NCBI GenBank assembly: GCA_945876745.1
Contig: CAMCPL010000004.1
Location: 62,001 to 126,000 of the forward strand
Source: an uncultured Clostridia bacterium
GTDB taxonomy: Bacteria; Bacillota; Clostridia; Oscillospirales; Acutalibacteraceae
Length of the DNA: 64,000 bases
Direction of reading: 5' to 3'
The notes under the pieces were generated by a model, which worked only from the letters and a program-made list of their open reading frames with translations, made no database searches and was not told where the DNA came from. Numbering within the stretch: the stretch's first letter is position 1; each line of letters starts with the position of its first letter. Made by a program: the position numbers and the translations under genes. This document shows, one piece after another, positions 25,967 through 35,667 of this stretch.

Positions 25967-27631
25967 ATGAAGCTGAATGGTTCACAAATCGTATTGGAAG
26001 TTCTTAAAGAACAGGGCGTTGATACTGTCTTCGGTTATCCGGGCGGAACTATTCTAAACATTTTTGACGAGTTATACAAATACGGCGATACTTTTAATCA
26101 TATATTAACTGCCCACGAGCAGGCGGCTGCTCATGCGGCTGACGGATATGCAAGAGCAACGGGTAAGGTCGGAGTGTGTTTTGCTACATCAGGTCCCGGC
26201 TCAACTAACCTTGTTACAGGTATTGCCACGGCTTATATGGACAGCATTCCGGTGGTTGCGATTACCTGCAACTATGCGACCTCGGGACTTGGAAGAGATT
26301 CATTTCAGGAGATTGATATTTGCGGCGTTACTATGCCTATAACAAAGCATAATTTCCAGGTTGAAAGAGTTGAAGACCTTGCCGATACAATCAGAAGAGC
26401 CTTCAAGATTGCACAAAACGGCAGAAAGGGTCCTGTTCTTGTTGACATTCCAAAGGATATTACTGCTGCTGAGTGTGAGTATGAAAAGCAGGATAAGGTT
26501 GTACCGGACGAGCCAAAATCACCGAAGCAGTCCTGCTTTGAAAGAGCAGTTAAACTTATCAACGGTGCTAAAAGACCGATAATTTACTGCGGCGGCGGTG
26601 CCGTTTCCTCGGATGCAGGTCAGGCGCTCATAGAATTTGCCGAAAAAATAGACTGTCCTGTTGTTTCTTCTCTTATGGGACTCGGTGCATTTCCGAACGG
26701 TCATCCGCTTCATCTCGGTCTTATCGGTATGCATGGTCATTTTGAATGTAACAAGGCGGCTCACGACTGCGATGTGCTTATCGTATGCGGCGCACGCTTC
26801 AGCGACAGAGTTGCCGGCAATAGAGCGCAGTTTGCACCAAATGCAGAAATTTTACATATTGATATTGACGCTGCCGAAATGGACAAGAATGTTGTTTCTA
26901 ACTACCATTTAAGAGGCGATCTTTCAAGAGTTATTCCTGCGCTTACACAGGCTGTTGATAAGCAGGAGCATACTACTTGGAGAAAGATGATAAAGGATTT
27001 TTCAAGACCCTTTGTTCAGCTTCAAATCGGAGATTATGTTAATCCACAAACTCTTATTGAAAAAATTGATGACGCTACAGACGATGATGCAATTATTGTT
27101 ACCGACGTAGGCCAGCATCAGCTTTGGGCAGCGCAGTTTTATAAGTATAAGCACTCGAGGACTTTGCTTACCTCCGGCGGTTTAGGCACTATGGGATATT
27201 CAATGGGCGCCGCTATCGGCGGTCAGCTTGGTTGTCCCGACAAGCAGGTTATTATGTTTGCAGGCGACGGCGGATTTCATATGAATTTGTCGGAGCTCGC
27301 TACAATGGCTTCCTATAATGTACCGGTTAAGATGTTTATTATGAACAACCGTGTTCTCGGTATGGTAAGACAATGGCAAAAGCTGTTTTATGATAACAGA
27401 TTTTCCGATACAGACCCTAACCGCGCAACTGATTTTGTTAAGGTTGCCGAGGCGTTCGGTGTTAAGGGTATGAGAATTAATACCAATGATGAAATTGACG
27501 CTGTTTTGAAAGAAGCTCTTGAATATAACGGTCCTGTTTTGATTGATTGCAGAATCAGTAAGGACTCGAACGTACTTCCTATGATTCCGCCGGGCGGCGC
27601 TCATACAGATATTATCGAAGAATTTAACTAA
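25967..27631 (+). CDS. ilvB: Acetolactate synthase large (catalytic) subunit
   Basis: A ThDP enzyme making acetolactate or acetohydroxybutyrate, the first common step of valine, leucine and isoleucine synthesis. Motifs are GYPGGTIL, the ThDP-activating glutamate in TAHEQAAAHAADGYARA, ATSGPGSTN, the FAD-binding middle domain, and the ThDP motif GDGGFHMNLSELATMASYNVPVKMFIMNN. 554 residues is normal. GGAGGT precedes the ATG. The small subunit follows 13 bp downstream. Confidence 0.97.
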   Translation: MKLNGSQIVLEVLKEQGVDTVFGYPGGTILNIFDELYKYGDTFNHILTAHEQAAAHAADGYARATGKVGVCFATSGPGSTNLVTGIATAYMDSIPVVAITCNYATSGLGRDSFQEIDICGVTMPITKHNFQVERVEDLADTIRRAFKIAQNGRKGPVLVDIPKDITAAECEYEKQDKVVPDEPKSPKQSCFERAVKLINGAKRPIIYCGGGAVSSDAGQALIEFAEKIDCPVVSSLMGLGAFPNGHPLHLGLIGMHGHFECNKAAHDCDVLIVCGARFSDRVAGNRAQFAPNAEILHIDIDAAEMDKNVVSNYHLRGDLSRVIPALTQAVDKQEHTTWRKMIKDFSRPFVQLQIGDYVNPQTLIEKIDDATDDDAIIVTDVGQHQLWAAQFYKYKHSRTLLTSGGLGTMGYSMGAAIGGQLGCPDKQVIMFAGDGGFHMNLSELATMASYNVPVKMFIMNNRVLGMVRQWQKLFYDNRFSDTDPNRATDFVKVAEAFGVKGMRINTNDEIDAVLKEALEYNGPVLIDCRISKDSNVLPMIPPGGAHTDIIEEFN

Positions 27632-27644
27632 GGAGGATAATGTC

Positions 27645-28154
27645 GTGAAAAAGAAATTAATTCTTTCCGTTCTTGTTGATAACGAAAGCGGTGTACTTCA
27701 AAGAGTTGCAAGTCTGTTCTCAAGAAGAGCGTATAATATTTCATCACTTACCGTTAGTGAAACAGAGGACGAAAAGTTTTCAAGAATGACTATTGAAACA
27801 TATACCGAGCCTGAAAATTTCAGACAGATAAAACGTCAGCTTTTGAAGCTTGAAATTGTTGAAAAGGTAACGGAGCTTACAGACGAAAATTCCGTTTCAA
27901 GTGAGCTTTTACTCGTTAAGGTATGCGCAAAGGGAATAGAAAAGAAAAATGCATTGCTTGAGCTTAACGCTGTTTATGGCTCAAGAGTAAGAGATATTTC
28001 TCCCGAAACCTTTACACTTGAGTACACCGGTCAGGGTGAAACTATCGACAGATTTATTAAAGAGCTTGAAGAAAAATTCGGTATAGTTGAGCTTGCCAGA
28101 ACAGGTATTACCTCTCTTCAAAGAGGCGCAGGTTCATTCACGGAAGATATTTAA
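27645..28154 (+). CDS. ilvN: Acetolactate synthase small (regulatory) subunit
   Basis: 169 residues. An N-terminal ACT domain ([36 protein letters not shown]) binds valine for feedback control in this family, and the C-terminal domain ends with [11 protein letters not shown]. It starts at GTG with AGGAGG 8 bp upstream; the nearby ATG (27639) opens a frame that stops at once. It is co-transcribed with ilvB. Confidence 0.95.
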   Translation: MKKKLILSVLVDNESGVLQRVASLFSRRAYNISSLTVSETEDEKFSRMTIETYTEPENFRQIKRQLLKLEIVEKVTELTDENSVSSELLLVKVCAKGIEKKNALLELNAVYGSRVRDISPETFTLEYTGQGETIDRFIKELEEKFGIVELARTGITSLQRGAGSFTEDI

Positions 28155-28173
28155 GTATGGAGGTAGCGCTGAA

Positions 28174-29433
28174 ATGGGAATGACAATGACTCAAAAAATA
28201 CTTGCATATCACGCAGGTCTTGAAAGCGTAACGGCAGGTCAGCTTATTGAAGCTAAACTTGATATGGTGCTTGGAAACGACGTAACATCTCCTGTTGCTA
28301 TCAATGAAATGACGAAATTTGGCAAGCAAAGTGTTTTCGACAAAACAAGAATTTCGCTTGTTATGGACCACTTTACTCCGAATAAGGATATCCAGTCCGC
28401 TGAAAACTGCAAGCAGGTAAGAGAATTTGCAAAAAAGAACGGAATTACTCATTACTTTGATGTCGGAAATATGGGAATTGAACATGCTTTGTTGCCTGAA
28501 CAGGGAATAGTAACCTGCGGTGACTGTATAATCGGCGCAGACTCTCATACCTGTACATACGGTGCTCTCGGCGCATTTTCAACCGGCGTAGGTTCAACCG
28601 ATATGGCGGCAGGAATGGTAACGGGCAAGGCTTGGTTTAAGGTACCGTCGGCTATTAAGGTTGTTGTTACCGGCAAGAAGAATAAGTATATTTCAGGCAA
28701 GGATGTGATTTTGCATCTTATCGGTCAAATCGGCGTTGACGGTGCGCTTTATAAGTCGCTCGAATTTTGCGGCGACGGAATAAAAGAGCTTTCAATGGAC
28801 GACAGACTTTGTATTGCCAATATGGCTATTGAGTGCGGCGCAAAGAACGGAATTTTCCCTGTTGACGATGTAACTCTTGAATATGTTAAGGACAGAAGCG
28901 AGAGGGAATACAAGGTGTTTGAAGCCGACGAAGATGCACAGTACGACAGCGTTGTTACAATCGACTTGTCAACTCTCAAATCTACCGTTGCATTTCCTCA
29001 TTTGCCTGAAAACACAAAGACATTTGACGAAATTGGCAGAATTGATATTGACCAGGTTGTTATCGGTTCCTGCACAAATGGCAGAATGGAGGATATGAGA
29101 ACTGCCGCAGAAATTCTCAAGGGCAGAAAGGTTGCGCACGGCGTAAGAGTAATTATTATCCCTGCAACACAGACGATTTATCTTAACTGTATCAAAGAAG
29201 GTCTTGCAGAGATTTTCGTAAAAGCAGGCGCTATTGTATCAACTCCTACCTGCGGTCCTTGTCTCGGCGGTCATATGGGTATTCTTGCTTCGGGTGAAAG
29301 AGCTGTCAGCACTTCTAACAGAAATTTCGTAGGCAGAATGGGACATACTAAATCCGAAATCTATCTTGCATCTCCCGCAGTTGCGGCGGCAAGCGCAGTT
29401 AAGGGTTATATTGCTGACCCTAACGAACTATAA
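28174..29433 (+). CDS. leuC: 3-isopropylmalate dehydratase large subunit
   Basis: An aconitase-superfamily [4Fe-4S] enzyme of leucine synthesis, 419 residues. The cluster cysteines are in [11 protein letters not shown] and [12 protein letters not shown]. Other markers are the MDHFTPN and [10 protein letters not shown] motifs and the C-terminal FVGRMGH. The ATG at 28174 follows GGAGGT; further in-frame ATGs two and four codons later are alternatives. It reads MGMTMTQK and belongs to the short archaeal/clostridial-type LeuC class. Confidence 0.95.
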   Translation: MGMTMTQKILAYHAGLESVTAGQLIEAKLDMVLGNDVTSPVAINEMTKFGKQSVFDKTRISLVMDHFTPNKDIQSAENCKQVREFAKKNGITHYFDVGNMGIEHALLPEQGIVTCGDCIIGADSHTCTYGALGAFSTGVGSTDMAAGMVTGKAWFKVPSAIKVVVTGKKNKYISGKDVILHLIGQIGVDGALYKSLEFCGDGIKELSMDDRLCIANMAIECGAKNGIFPVDDVTLEYVKDRSEREYKVFEADEDAQYDSVVTIDLSTLKSTVAFPHLPENTKTFDEIGRIDIDQVVIGSCTNGRMEDMRTAAEILKGRKVAHGVRVIIIPATQTIYLNCIKEGLAEIFVKAGAIVSTPTCGPCLGGHMGILASGERAVSTSNRNFVGRMGHTKSEIYLASPAVAAASAVKGYIADPNEL

Positions 29434-29449
29434 AGGAGGATATTGAGCT

Positions 29450-29929
29450 ATGAAAGCAAAAGGCTTAGTACATAAGTTTGGCGACAACGTTGATACAGAT
29501 GTAATAATTCCTGCAAGATATCTCAACCGTTCCGACGAAGAATGGCTTGCTTCTCACTGTATGGAGGATATCGACGCTGATTTTGCGAAAAATGTAAAAA
29601 AAGGCGACATCATGGTTGCAAAAGCAAACTTCGGTTGCGGCTCGTCGAGAGAGCACGCTCCGATTGCCATCAAAGCAAGCGGCGTTTCCTGCGTTATCGC
29701 TTCTACATTTGCACGTATTTTTTACAGAAACGCAATCAATATCGGTCTTGCAATTCTTGAATGTAACGAAGCTGCCGAGGAAATCAACGACGGCGACGAG
29801 GTTGAGGTTGATTTTGACAGCGGCTTGATTACAAACCTTACAAGCGGTAAGACCTATCAGGCACAGCCGTTTCCGCCTTTTATTCAAAATATCATCAAAA
29901 ACGGCGGCTTAATGAATTCTATAAATTAA
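29450..29929 (+). CDS. leuD: 3-isopropylmalate dehydratase small subunit
   Basis: 159 residues, the swivel-domain partner of LeuC. It shows [15 protein letters not shown], the [14 protein letters not shown] substrate-binding loop and [14 protein letters not shown]. The short form without the long C-terminus pairs with the LeuC class found next to it. AGGAGG lies upstream and the gap to leuC is 16 bp. Confidence 0.95.
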   Translation: MKAKGLVHKFGDNVDTDVIIPARYLNRSDEEWLASHCMEDIDADFAKNVKKGDIMVAKANFGCGSSREHAPIAIKASGVSCVIASTFARIFYRNAINIGLAILECNEAAEEINDGDEVEVDFDSGLITNLTSGKTYQAQPFPPFIQNIIKNGGLMNSIN

Positions 29930-29944
29930 GGAACAATTTCTAAT

Positions 29945-30355
29945 ATGGAAGATTTTATAATTGATGATTACGCCGTCAAGACTGTCTGGAAAAACTGCGG
30001 TCAGTATTGGTTATCTACAAAGACGGGAAAGCTCATTAATTCTGATGAATTTTCGGATTTTAATATTCCCGATAATGTAACACAGAGTCAGTTTTTGGTA
30101 AATATGGGCTATATTCCGTATGTAGGCGTAAGCGAAGCCGAGGTTATTCACGCATATATTCCTACTCTTAAAAATAAAAAATTAGTTCAGGCGCTTTCAA
30201 ATATTGATGAAGACAGTATTTGCGAAAGTTTTTGGAAATATCTTAACGCATATGACGAAATTTCCGAGGGCTATGGCAGGTTTGAAAAGGACTATGTTGA
30301 GCAAAAAATTGTTGCTTGGTGTGTTGAAAACGGCTTAAAATATGAAATAAAATAA
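29945..30355 (+). CDS. Small acidic protein, possibly UPF0158-like
   Basis: 136 residues, acidic, soluble. The N-terminus (AVKTVWKNCGQYWLSTKTGKLI) and the C-terminus (F-K-D-Y-V-E-Q-K-I-V-A-W-C-V-E-N-G-L-K-Y-E) resemble UPF0158 proteins, which typically end in a 'W-C-E-x-N-x-I-x-Y' helix. The similarity is loose. It is 15 bp after leuD and before the terminator, so it is the last gene of the ilv-leu operon. No role in leucine synthesis is evident. Confidence 0.65.
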   Translation: MEDFIIDDYAVKTVWKNCGQYWLSTKTGKLINSDEFSDFNIPDNVTQSQFLVNMGYIPYVGVSEAEVIHAYIPTLKNKKLVQALSNIDEDSICESFWKYLNAYDEISEGYGRFEKDYVEQKIVAWCVENGLKYEIK

Positions 30356-30361
30356 ACGTTA

Positions 30362-30405
30362 AAAGGCAATTCTTGGCATATATTTTGTCAAGAATTGCCT
30401 TTATT
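30362..30405 (+). terminator. Terminator of the ilvB-leuD operon
   Basis: A 14-bp perfect stem (30362-30375 with 30389-30402), extendable by CA/TG across a G-T wobble. The closing T run is short (TTTATTAATTT). The right arm ends in CCTTT. Confidence 0.8.
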
Positions 30406-30453
30406 AATTTATTGTAAAAATAGTGTGAATTGCTTTAATTTTTGATGAATTTA

Positions 30454-30462
30454 TGATATAAT
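30454..30462 (+). promoter_or_regulatory. Extended -10 promoter for the glucosaminidase gene
   Basis: TGATATAAT (30454-30462) is an extended -10 element ending in consensus TATAAT, 32 bp before the start codon. No good -35 sits at 17 bp; TTGCTT is 21 bp away. Confidence 0.55.
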
Positions 30463-30493
30463 CATTAAGTATTTATTTCACGGAGGCATTAAA

Positions 30494-33400
30494 ATGAAAA
30501 AAATACTATCCTTAATTTTAGCAATAATATTAGCATTTACCTGTACGCCCTTTAGCGTACTGGCTGCTGATAATCATAGTCATACATACAAAACAGTAAT
30601 GTCAGACGATTCTTCTTATGAATATACCTATTGTACCTCAAAGGCAACTCACAATGTTGAATATTCTCTTGAAAAATATCCAGAGTCGTCCCATAGCTAT
30701 TCTAACAAAATCAACGAAGAATATACATATTCCTGCCTAAATGCTACTGCGCTTGAAATTAGATTTTCCGCACTTTGCAAAACTGAAAAGGATTATGATA
30801 TTATTACCGTATTTGATAAAGCAGGCAAAAAAGTCGGTACTTATTCGGGTGATGAGCTTGCAGGCAAAACCGTAAAAATCAACGGTGATTCATTTAGAAT
30901 TGTATTCACCTCCGACCATTCAAAAACCTTTTACGGCTTTAGCATAGACAGTATTTATGCATACGACGGTGACTTTTCTTACTATGTACCGAGTGTTGAA
31001 AAAACTGAAAGCACTCATAATTATTCTAATAATGCTAATGAAAAATATTACTATTACTGTCCGGGTGCCGACAGCATATCTGTTAAGTTTTCTCAAAGCA
31101 CTATGACAGAAAAGAATTATGACCTTATTAAGATTTATAATGAAAAGGGCAGTCTTGCAGGAACATACAGCGGCAATCAGCTTGCAGGCAAAACCATTAC
31201 CCTGCAAGGCTCGTCATTCAGTATTCAGTTTACTTCTGACCATTCAAAAACTTATTACGGCTTTAGTATAGATAAGATTACAGCTTCTATTTCTTCGGCT
31301 ACATATAGTATTCCTACTCAGGATTATACTCTTACCGTACCGAGCAAAATGTACCCCGAATCGCAGCATAACTATTCTAACAGCATAAAACTGAATTATG
31401 CATTCCGATACCCGAATGCAAGATCACTTGCAGTTACTTTTTCATCTAAAACATTGACAGAGCAGAATTTTGATTTTATTTCTATATATGATGAAAACGG
31501 CGGTCTTATTGGAAAATATTCAGGTTCACAGCTTGCAGGCGTTACTGTTGAAATTCCTACCGGGTCTTTCAGAATTAATTTTACAACGGATCATAGTGCA
31601 ACATATTACGGCTTTAGCATTGATTCGATAGTAGCGACAATGAAGAGCAATCCTGAAGTAACCTCCGAACAGCACAGTAGTGCATTTTTTAATTACGCTT
31701 TGCCCAGAACAAACAACAACTATTCAAATAATGCCGACGAAACCTTTTATTACACAGATTGCTACGCTTCTTCGCTCGACATTCAGTTTTCCGCAGACTG
31801 TATGACGGAAAAGAATTATGACATTATTTCAATATATGATGAAAATAATACTCTTGTAGGCGAGTATTCCGGTTCACAGCTTTCGGATAAGCTTATTCAT
31901 ATTGAGGGATCAAGTGTCAAAATTCATTTCACCTCTGACCGTTCAAAAACATATTACGGATATTCTATTAGATATATCAGCCCGAATTATACAAGCGTAT
32001 TAGAAGGCTCAAATATCTATTTGTATCCTGAATCAAACCATAAATACGAAAATTACGCAAACAAGGTGTTTGAATATTATTATCCTAAAAGTTATGTAAA
32101 ATCTCTGTCGGTAACCTTTGATGAAAATACATATACGGAACCGAATTATGATTTTATCTATATTTATAATTCAAATGGAACTCAATTAGGAAAATATTCA
32201 GGTTCACAGCTTGCAGGAAAAACAATTATTATTCCCGAAAATTATTTCAAAATAAAGTTCACAAGCGATAGGTCTATGAGCTATTACGGATTTAAGATAA
32301 AAAATATTACTGCCGTATTCAACACAGACTTTTATTCTGAAAATGAACTCAAACATAATTATGTGCTTACAAATTCGGTAAGACCGAGTGGAGCTTCTCA
32401 AGAGCATCAGTATTACACCTGTAAAAACTGTCTTGATTTTCGTGAAATAAGCAATTACGATTTTCAGTCGTTTACTTACTCGCTGAATAATGCAGAGTTT
32501 TCATATGACGGCGTTTCTCATAAGCCGAATGTTGTTATCAAAAACAGCTCTGTCGAATTGATTGAAGGAACAGACTATAAACTTACATATCCGAGTGTTA
32601 GTATTAAACCGGGTTATTACAGAATAAAGGTCGACTTTATAGGAAAGTATTCGGGCACAAAGTATTTATATTACAGGATTTTGTCTTATAATAAGCCTGA
32701 TACAAGCTCTTATAGACAGTATTTGAGAGATCAAGGCTTCCCGGAAAGCTATATCGAAAGCCTTGCCTCACTTCACCTAAAATATCCCGCATGGGAATTT
32801 AAGGTATATAACACCAATATGGACTGGCAAACAGCGGTAAACGGTGAAAGAACGCCTCACTCACAGCAGAGAATTATGATTGGTGAAAATGTAAGCACCG
32901 ATTTTTACTGCAACTGCTCCGATTGCTACAAAAACGGAAGTTATGTTGTTAAAGACAGCTCTTACGCCGCTTCCGAAAAGGCTGTTAAGTATTATATGGA
33001 CCCACGTAACTGGCTTGATGAAAAGCATATTTTCCAGTTTGAAACAACAAACGGCGGAGAGGGTCAGACCAGAGAGGGCGTTGAGGCAATCCTTAAAGGT
33101 ACTTGGATGTATAATTCGTATATCTACTATAATAATACAGAGAGCAAAAATGTTCTTTACAACAGTACGGAAAAATACTCCGACGTAATTATGAAAGCAG
33201 CTGCTCAAAGCGGACTTGCCCCATACTACATTGCTTCAAAAATCAAGCAGGAGGTAGGATCTTCAACTGCAAGCTATGCCGGAGGCTCAAATGGCACTAC
33301 CGCTCCGTTTCAAGGTATTTATAATTATTTTAATATCGGCGCATACGCCGGTGCAAGGGACGGACTTGCTTGGGCGGCAGGATTCTTAAAGGTAAAGGAC

Positions 33401-33892
33401 GGGTATACTCCGTATTTTTACGGTTCGTTTGAAAACGGACAGGCTACTAATCCTATTAGAAAACTTGATTCCTCTCAGCGTATGGTTTATATAGGTATGG
33501 AGGGCGATTGCTTTAAGGTACGCCTTTATTACGAAAACGGACCAAACAGTTACATAACCGGTGAAGAAGGATATGTCGGCAAACTGACGTTGAGAACAAA
33601 ATACGTCGGTCCCGATTTCGGAGGTCAGGATCAGTATTACAGACCGTGGATTACCCCTTACAGGGCTATTGTTTACGGCTCAAAATATGTTTATAACAAT
33701 TTCGGCGTATATCAATATACCGGTTATCTTCAAAAGTTCAATGTTACTCCTAACCAAACTCATTCCCACGAGTATATGGTGAACATTTCTTCTGCACAGG
33801 CAGAGGGTAAAAAAATATATACTGCATATTCTAATACAGGACTTCTTAATCAAAAACATATTTTTTACATCCCTGTATACAAAAATATGTAA
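30494..33892 (+). CDS. Secreted glucosaminidase with five CUB-like repeats
   Basis: 1132 residues. A signal peptide (residues 1-~25) ends in VLAAD. Five tandem repeats of ~95 residues follow at 62-157, 170-265, 287-382, 404-498 and 511-608. Each runs Y-x-N ... TE-N-YD-I-IYDE-G ... YSG-QLAGKT ... F-I-FTSD-S-TYYGFSI and resembles CUB domains. A linker region has CxxC (C643, C646). A C-terminal glucosaminidase-type domain (~745-1040) shows YYMDPRNWL, a predicted catalytic glutamate E920 in SKIKQEVGSST, and NYFNIGAY. It probably cuts peptidoglycan outside the cell. No sorting signal or LysM is seen, so the CUB-like repeats may bind the wall or glycans. Confidence 0.85.
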   Translation: MKKILSLILAIILAFTCTPFSVLAADNHSHTYKTVMSDDSSYEYTYCTSKATHNVEYSLEKYPESSHSYSNKINEEYTYSCLNATALEIRFSALCKTEKDYDIITVFDKAGKKVGTYSGDELAGKTVKINGDSFRIVFTSDHSKTFYGFSIDSIYAYDGDFSYYVPSVEKTESTHNYSNNANEKYYYYCPGADSISVKFSQSTMTEKNYDLIKIYNEKGSLAGTYSGNQLAGKTITLQGSSFSIQFTSDHSKTYYGFSIDKITASISSATYSIPTQDYTLTVPSKMYPESQHNYSNSIKLNYAFRYPNARSLAVTFSSKTLTEQNFDFISIYDENGGLIGKYSGSQLAGVTVEIPTGSFRINFTTDHSATYYGFSIDSIVATMKSNPEVTSEQHSSAFFNYALPRTNNNYSNNADETFYYTDCYASSLDIQFSADCMTEKNYDIISIYDENNTLVGEYSGSQLSDKLIHIEGSSVKIHFTSDRSKTYYGYSIRYISPNYTSVLEGSNIYLYPESNHKYENYANKVFEYYYPKSYVKSLSVTFDENTYTEPNYDFIYIYNSNGTQLGKYSGSQLAGKTIIIPENYFKIKFTSDRSMSYYGFKIKNITAVFNTDFYSENELKHNYVLTNSVRPSGASQEHQYYTCKNCLDFREISNYDFQSFTYSLNNAEFSYDGVSHKPNVVIKNSSVELIEGTDYKLTYPSVSIKPGYYRIKVDFIGKYSGTKYLYYRILSYNKPDTSSYRQYLRDQGFPESYIESLASLHLKYPAWEFKVYNTNMDWQTAVNGERTPHSQQRIMIGENVSTDFYCNCSDCYKNGSYVVKDSSYAASEKAVKYYMDPRNWLDEKHIFQFETTNGGEGQTREGVEAILKGTWMYNSYIYYNNTESKNVLYNSTEKYSDVIMKAAAQSGLAPYYIASKIKQEVGSSTASYAGGSNGTTAPFQGIYNYFNIGAYAGARDGLAWAAGFLKVKDGYTPYFYGSFENGQATNPIRKLDSSQRMVYIGMEGDCFKVRLYYENGPNSYITGEEGYVGKLTLRTKYVGPDFGGQDQYYRPWITPYRAIVYGSKYVYNNFGVYQYTGYLQKFNVTPNQTHSHEYMVNISSAQAEGKKIYTAYSNTGLLNQKHIFYIPVYKNM
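30677..32317 (+). repeat. Five tandem ~290-370 bp repeats encoding CUB-like domains
   Basis: Five diverged in-frame copies begin near 30677, 31001, 31352, 31703 and 32024. The most conserved block in each encodes YSG-x-QLAGKT and FTSD(H/R)S-x-x-YYGFSI. Copy 4 is the most divergent, with SDKL replacing AGKT. Confidence 0.85.
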
Positions 33893-33899
33893 ATTAATC

Positions 33900-33936
33900 G
33901 GCTCTTTCTCTATATTCTATGAGAAGGAGCCTTTTA
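33900..33936 (+). terminator. Terminator after the glucosaminidase gene
   Basis: GGCTCTTTCTC (33900-33910) pairs with GAGAAGGAGCC (33921-33931) with one G-T wobble, followed by TTTTATT. Confidence 0.82.
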
Positions 33937-33970
33937 TTACAAAAATGTAATAGTAAACCACTTTGTTTTG

Positions 33971-33979
33971 TGTTATTAT
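33971..33979 (+). promoter_or_regulatory. Extended -10 promoter for the response regulator gene
   Basis: TGTTATTAT (33971-33979) is an extended -10, 20 bp ahead of the start codon. No clear -35 is present. Confidence 0.4.
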
Positions 33980-33998
33980 AAATTCGGGAGGCGATATG

Positions 33999-34676
33999 AT
34001 GAAGTTGTTTTTATTAGAGGACGACAGCGCAATTTCAATGGGCATAAGCTATTCGCTGACAAATGAGGGCTATTGTGTTACTACTGCTTCAAGCGTCAAG
34101 CAGGGGCTTGAAATAATCAAAAATGATTCTTTTTCTCTTTATATCCTCGACTTGAATTTGCCTGACGGAAGCGGCTATGAAGTATGCAAGGAAATAAAAA
34201 AGCAGGGAGATTTGCCTGTCATTTTCCTTACTGCTTATGACGACGAGATTAATGTTGTTACGGGCTTTGAGCTTGGAGCCGATGATTACATAACAAAGCC
34301 GTTTAGACTAAAAGAGCTTTCCGTCAGAATAAAGAGCGTTTTGCGCCGATATTCAAAGGATACAACAGACGAAATAATAAATGTTAAAAATATAAAAATA
34401 AATATCAAGGAAGCAAAGGTCTATAAGGATAATAACGAGGTTGTTTTGACTGCAATGGAATATAAGTTGCTTTTGTCTCTTATAAAAAACAGAGGAAAAG
34501 TGATTTCAAGAACTGCGCTGTTGGAAAACCTGTGGGATATCGACGGTGATTTTATCGAGGATAATACAATTACGGTTTACATAAAACGACTTCGCGACAA
34601 AATAGAGGAGGAGCCGAATAAGCCTGCCGTAATTAAAACGGTTAGAGGGCTTGGCTATATAGTTGATAATGATTAA
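33999..34676 (+). CDS. OmpR/PhoB-family response regulator
   Basis: 226 residues. The receiver domain has the acidic pair in LLEDDS, phospho-acceptor D51 in YILDLNLPDGSG, T in FLTAYD and K in YITKPFRL. The winged-helix output domain ends TVRGLGYIVDND. GGGAGG (33986-33991) favours the ATG at 33999 over the one three bases earlier. It overlaps the kinase gene by 8 bp, so the two form a pair. It likely binds the repeated sites ahead of the ABC genes downstream. Confidence 0.93.
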   Translation: MKLFLLEDDSAISMGISYSLTNEGYCVTTASSVKQGLEIIKNDSFSLYILDLNLPDGSGYEVCKEIKKQGDLPVIFLTAYDDEINVVTGFELGADDYITKPFRLKELSVRIKSVLRRYSKDTTDEIINVKNIKINIKEAKVYKDNNEVVLTAMEYKLLLSLIKNRGKVISRTALLENLWDIDGDFIEDNTITVYIKRLRDKIEEEPNKPAVIKTVRGLGYIVDND

Positions 34677-35661
34677 TAAGCAGGCAAATATAACACTCAT
34701 TTCGGGCATAGTTTTGTCCGTTGTATGCTCGGTTGTATGTCTTTTCTTTTCGGTTATATGCGCATTGCTGTGCCTTTTTCTCGGAATAGCAATAAGCACG
34801 TTGTTTTATTGTATTACAAAAAACAGACTGAAAGCAATCAATAAGTTGAATAATTATCTCTCACTCGTTTGTTCGGGAAATTACGATATGGATATTTCCG
34901 AAAACACCGAGGGCGAAATTTCAATACTTAAAAACAATCTGTTAAAGGTTGTTGTATTGCTCAAAACCCAAAATGAACAGCTCGAAAAGGATAAGCTTTA
35001 TCTTGCCGACTCTCTTGCAGATATAACTCATCAGCTTAAAACTCCGCTGACTTCTATGACCGTGATGTCGGATTTGATTAAAAATGAGTCCGACGCACAA
35101 AAACAGCAGGAATTTCTTTGTGTTATGGACGGTCAGCTTGACAAGATGAATTATCTTATATCAAGTCTTTTGAAAATTTCAAAATTAGACGCAGGAACAA
35201 CCGTTATGAACAGGGAAGCGGTAAATGTTAATGCTCTGTTCGACAACGCTTTGTCATCGTTCGGCGGTGTGATAACAAAAAGAAATATCACTGTTTTGAG
35301 AGACCTTAATGATTGTGAAATATTTTGCGATAAGTTTTGGACAGTCGAAGCGTTTCAAAATATTATCAAGAACGCTATTGAGCACATTTCGGATAGCGGT
35401 GTTCTGACCTTTTCAAGCACCTCGACGGCTCTTTTTGACGAGGTTTGTATCAGCGATAACGGCTGCGGAATTTCAAAAGAAGATTTGTCACATATTTTTG
35501 AAAGATTTTATTCCTGCAACAATTCTTCAAGCGAGAGTGTAGGAATAGGTCTTGCTCTTTCGAAAACGATATTTGAAAAGCAAAGAGCAACTGTCGAGGT
35601 TGAAAGCACGCCGGATGTAGGTACAACCTTTAGGATTAAATTTTATAAAACCGTTGTGTGA
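34669..35661 (+). CDS. Sensor histidine kinase with an intramembrane-type N-terminus
   Basis: 330 residues. Two closely spaced helices (about 9-31 and 33-50) leave almost no extracellular loop, the layout of intramembrane-sensing kinases that work with Bce-type ABC transporters. The dimerisation domain has H121 in DITHQLKTPLT. ATP-binding motifs are NIIKNAIEH (N box), DNGCGI (G1), FERFY (F box) and VGIGLALSK (G2). With no ligand-binding ectodomain, the ABC transporter downstream may act as the sensor. The start ATG lies inside the regulator gene. Confidence 0.9.
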   Translation: MINKQANITLISGIVLSVVCSVVCLFFSVICALLCLFLGIAISTLFYCITKNRLKAINKLNNYLSLVCSGNYDMDISENTEGEISILKNNLLKVVVLLKTQNEQLEKDKLYLADSLADITHQLKTPLTSMTVMSDLIKNESDAQKQQEFLCVMDGQLDKMNYLISSLLKISKLDAGTTVMNREAVNVNALFDNALSSFGGVITKRNITVLRDLNDCEIFCDKFWTVEAFQNIIKNAIEHISDSGVLTFSSTSTALFDEVCISDNGCGISKEDLSHIFERFYSCNNSSSESVGIGLALSKTIFEKQRATVEVESTPDVGTTFRIKFYKTVV

Positions 35662-35667
35662 CTAAAT

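Noticed and set aside
30677-32317. CRISPR-like or mobile repeat array
   Set aside because: The repeats are long, diverged, in frame and encode a protein domain, with no spacer pattern.
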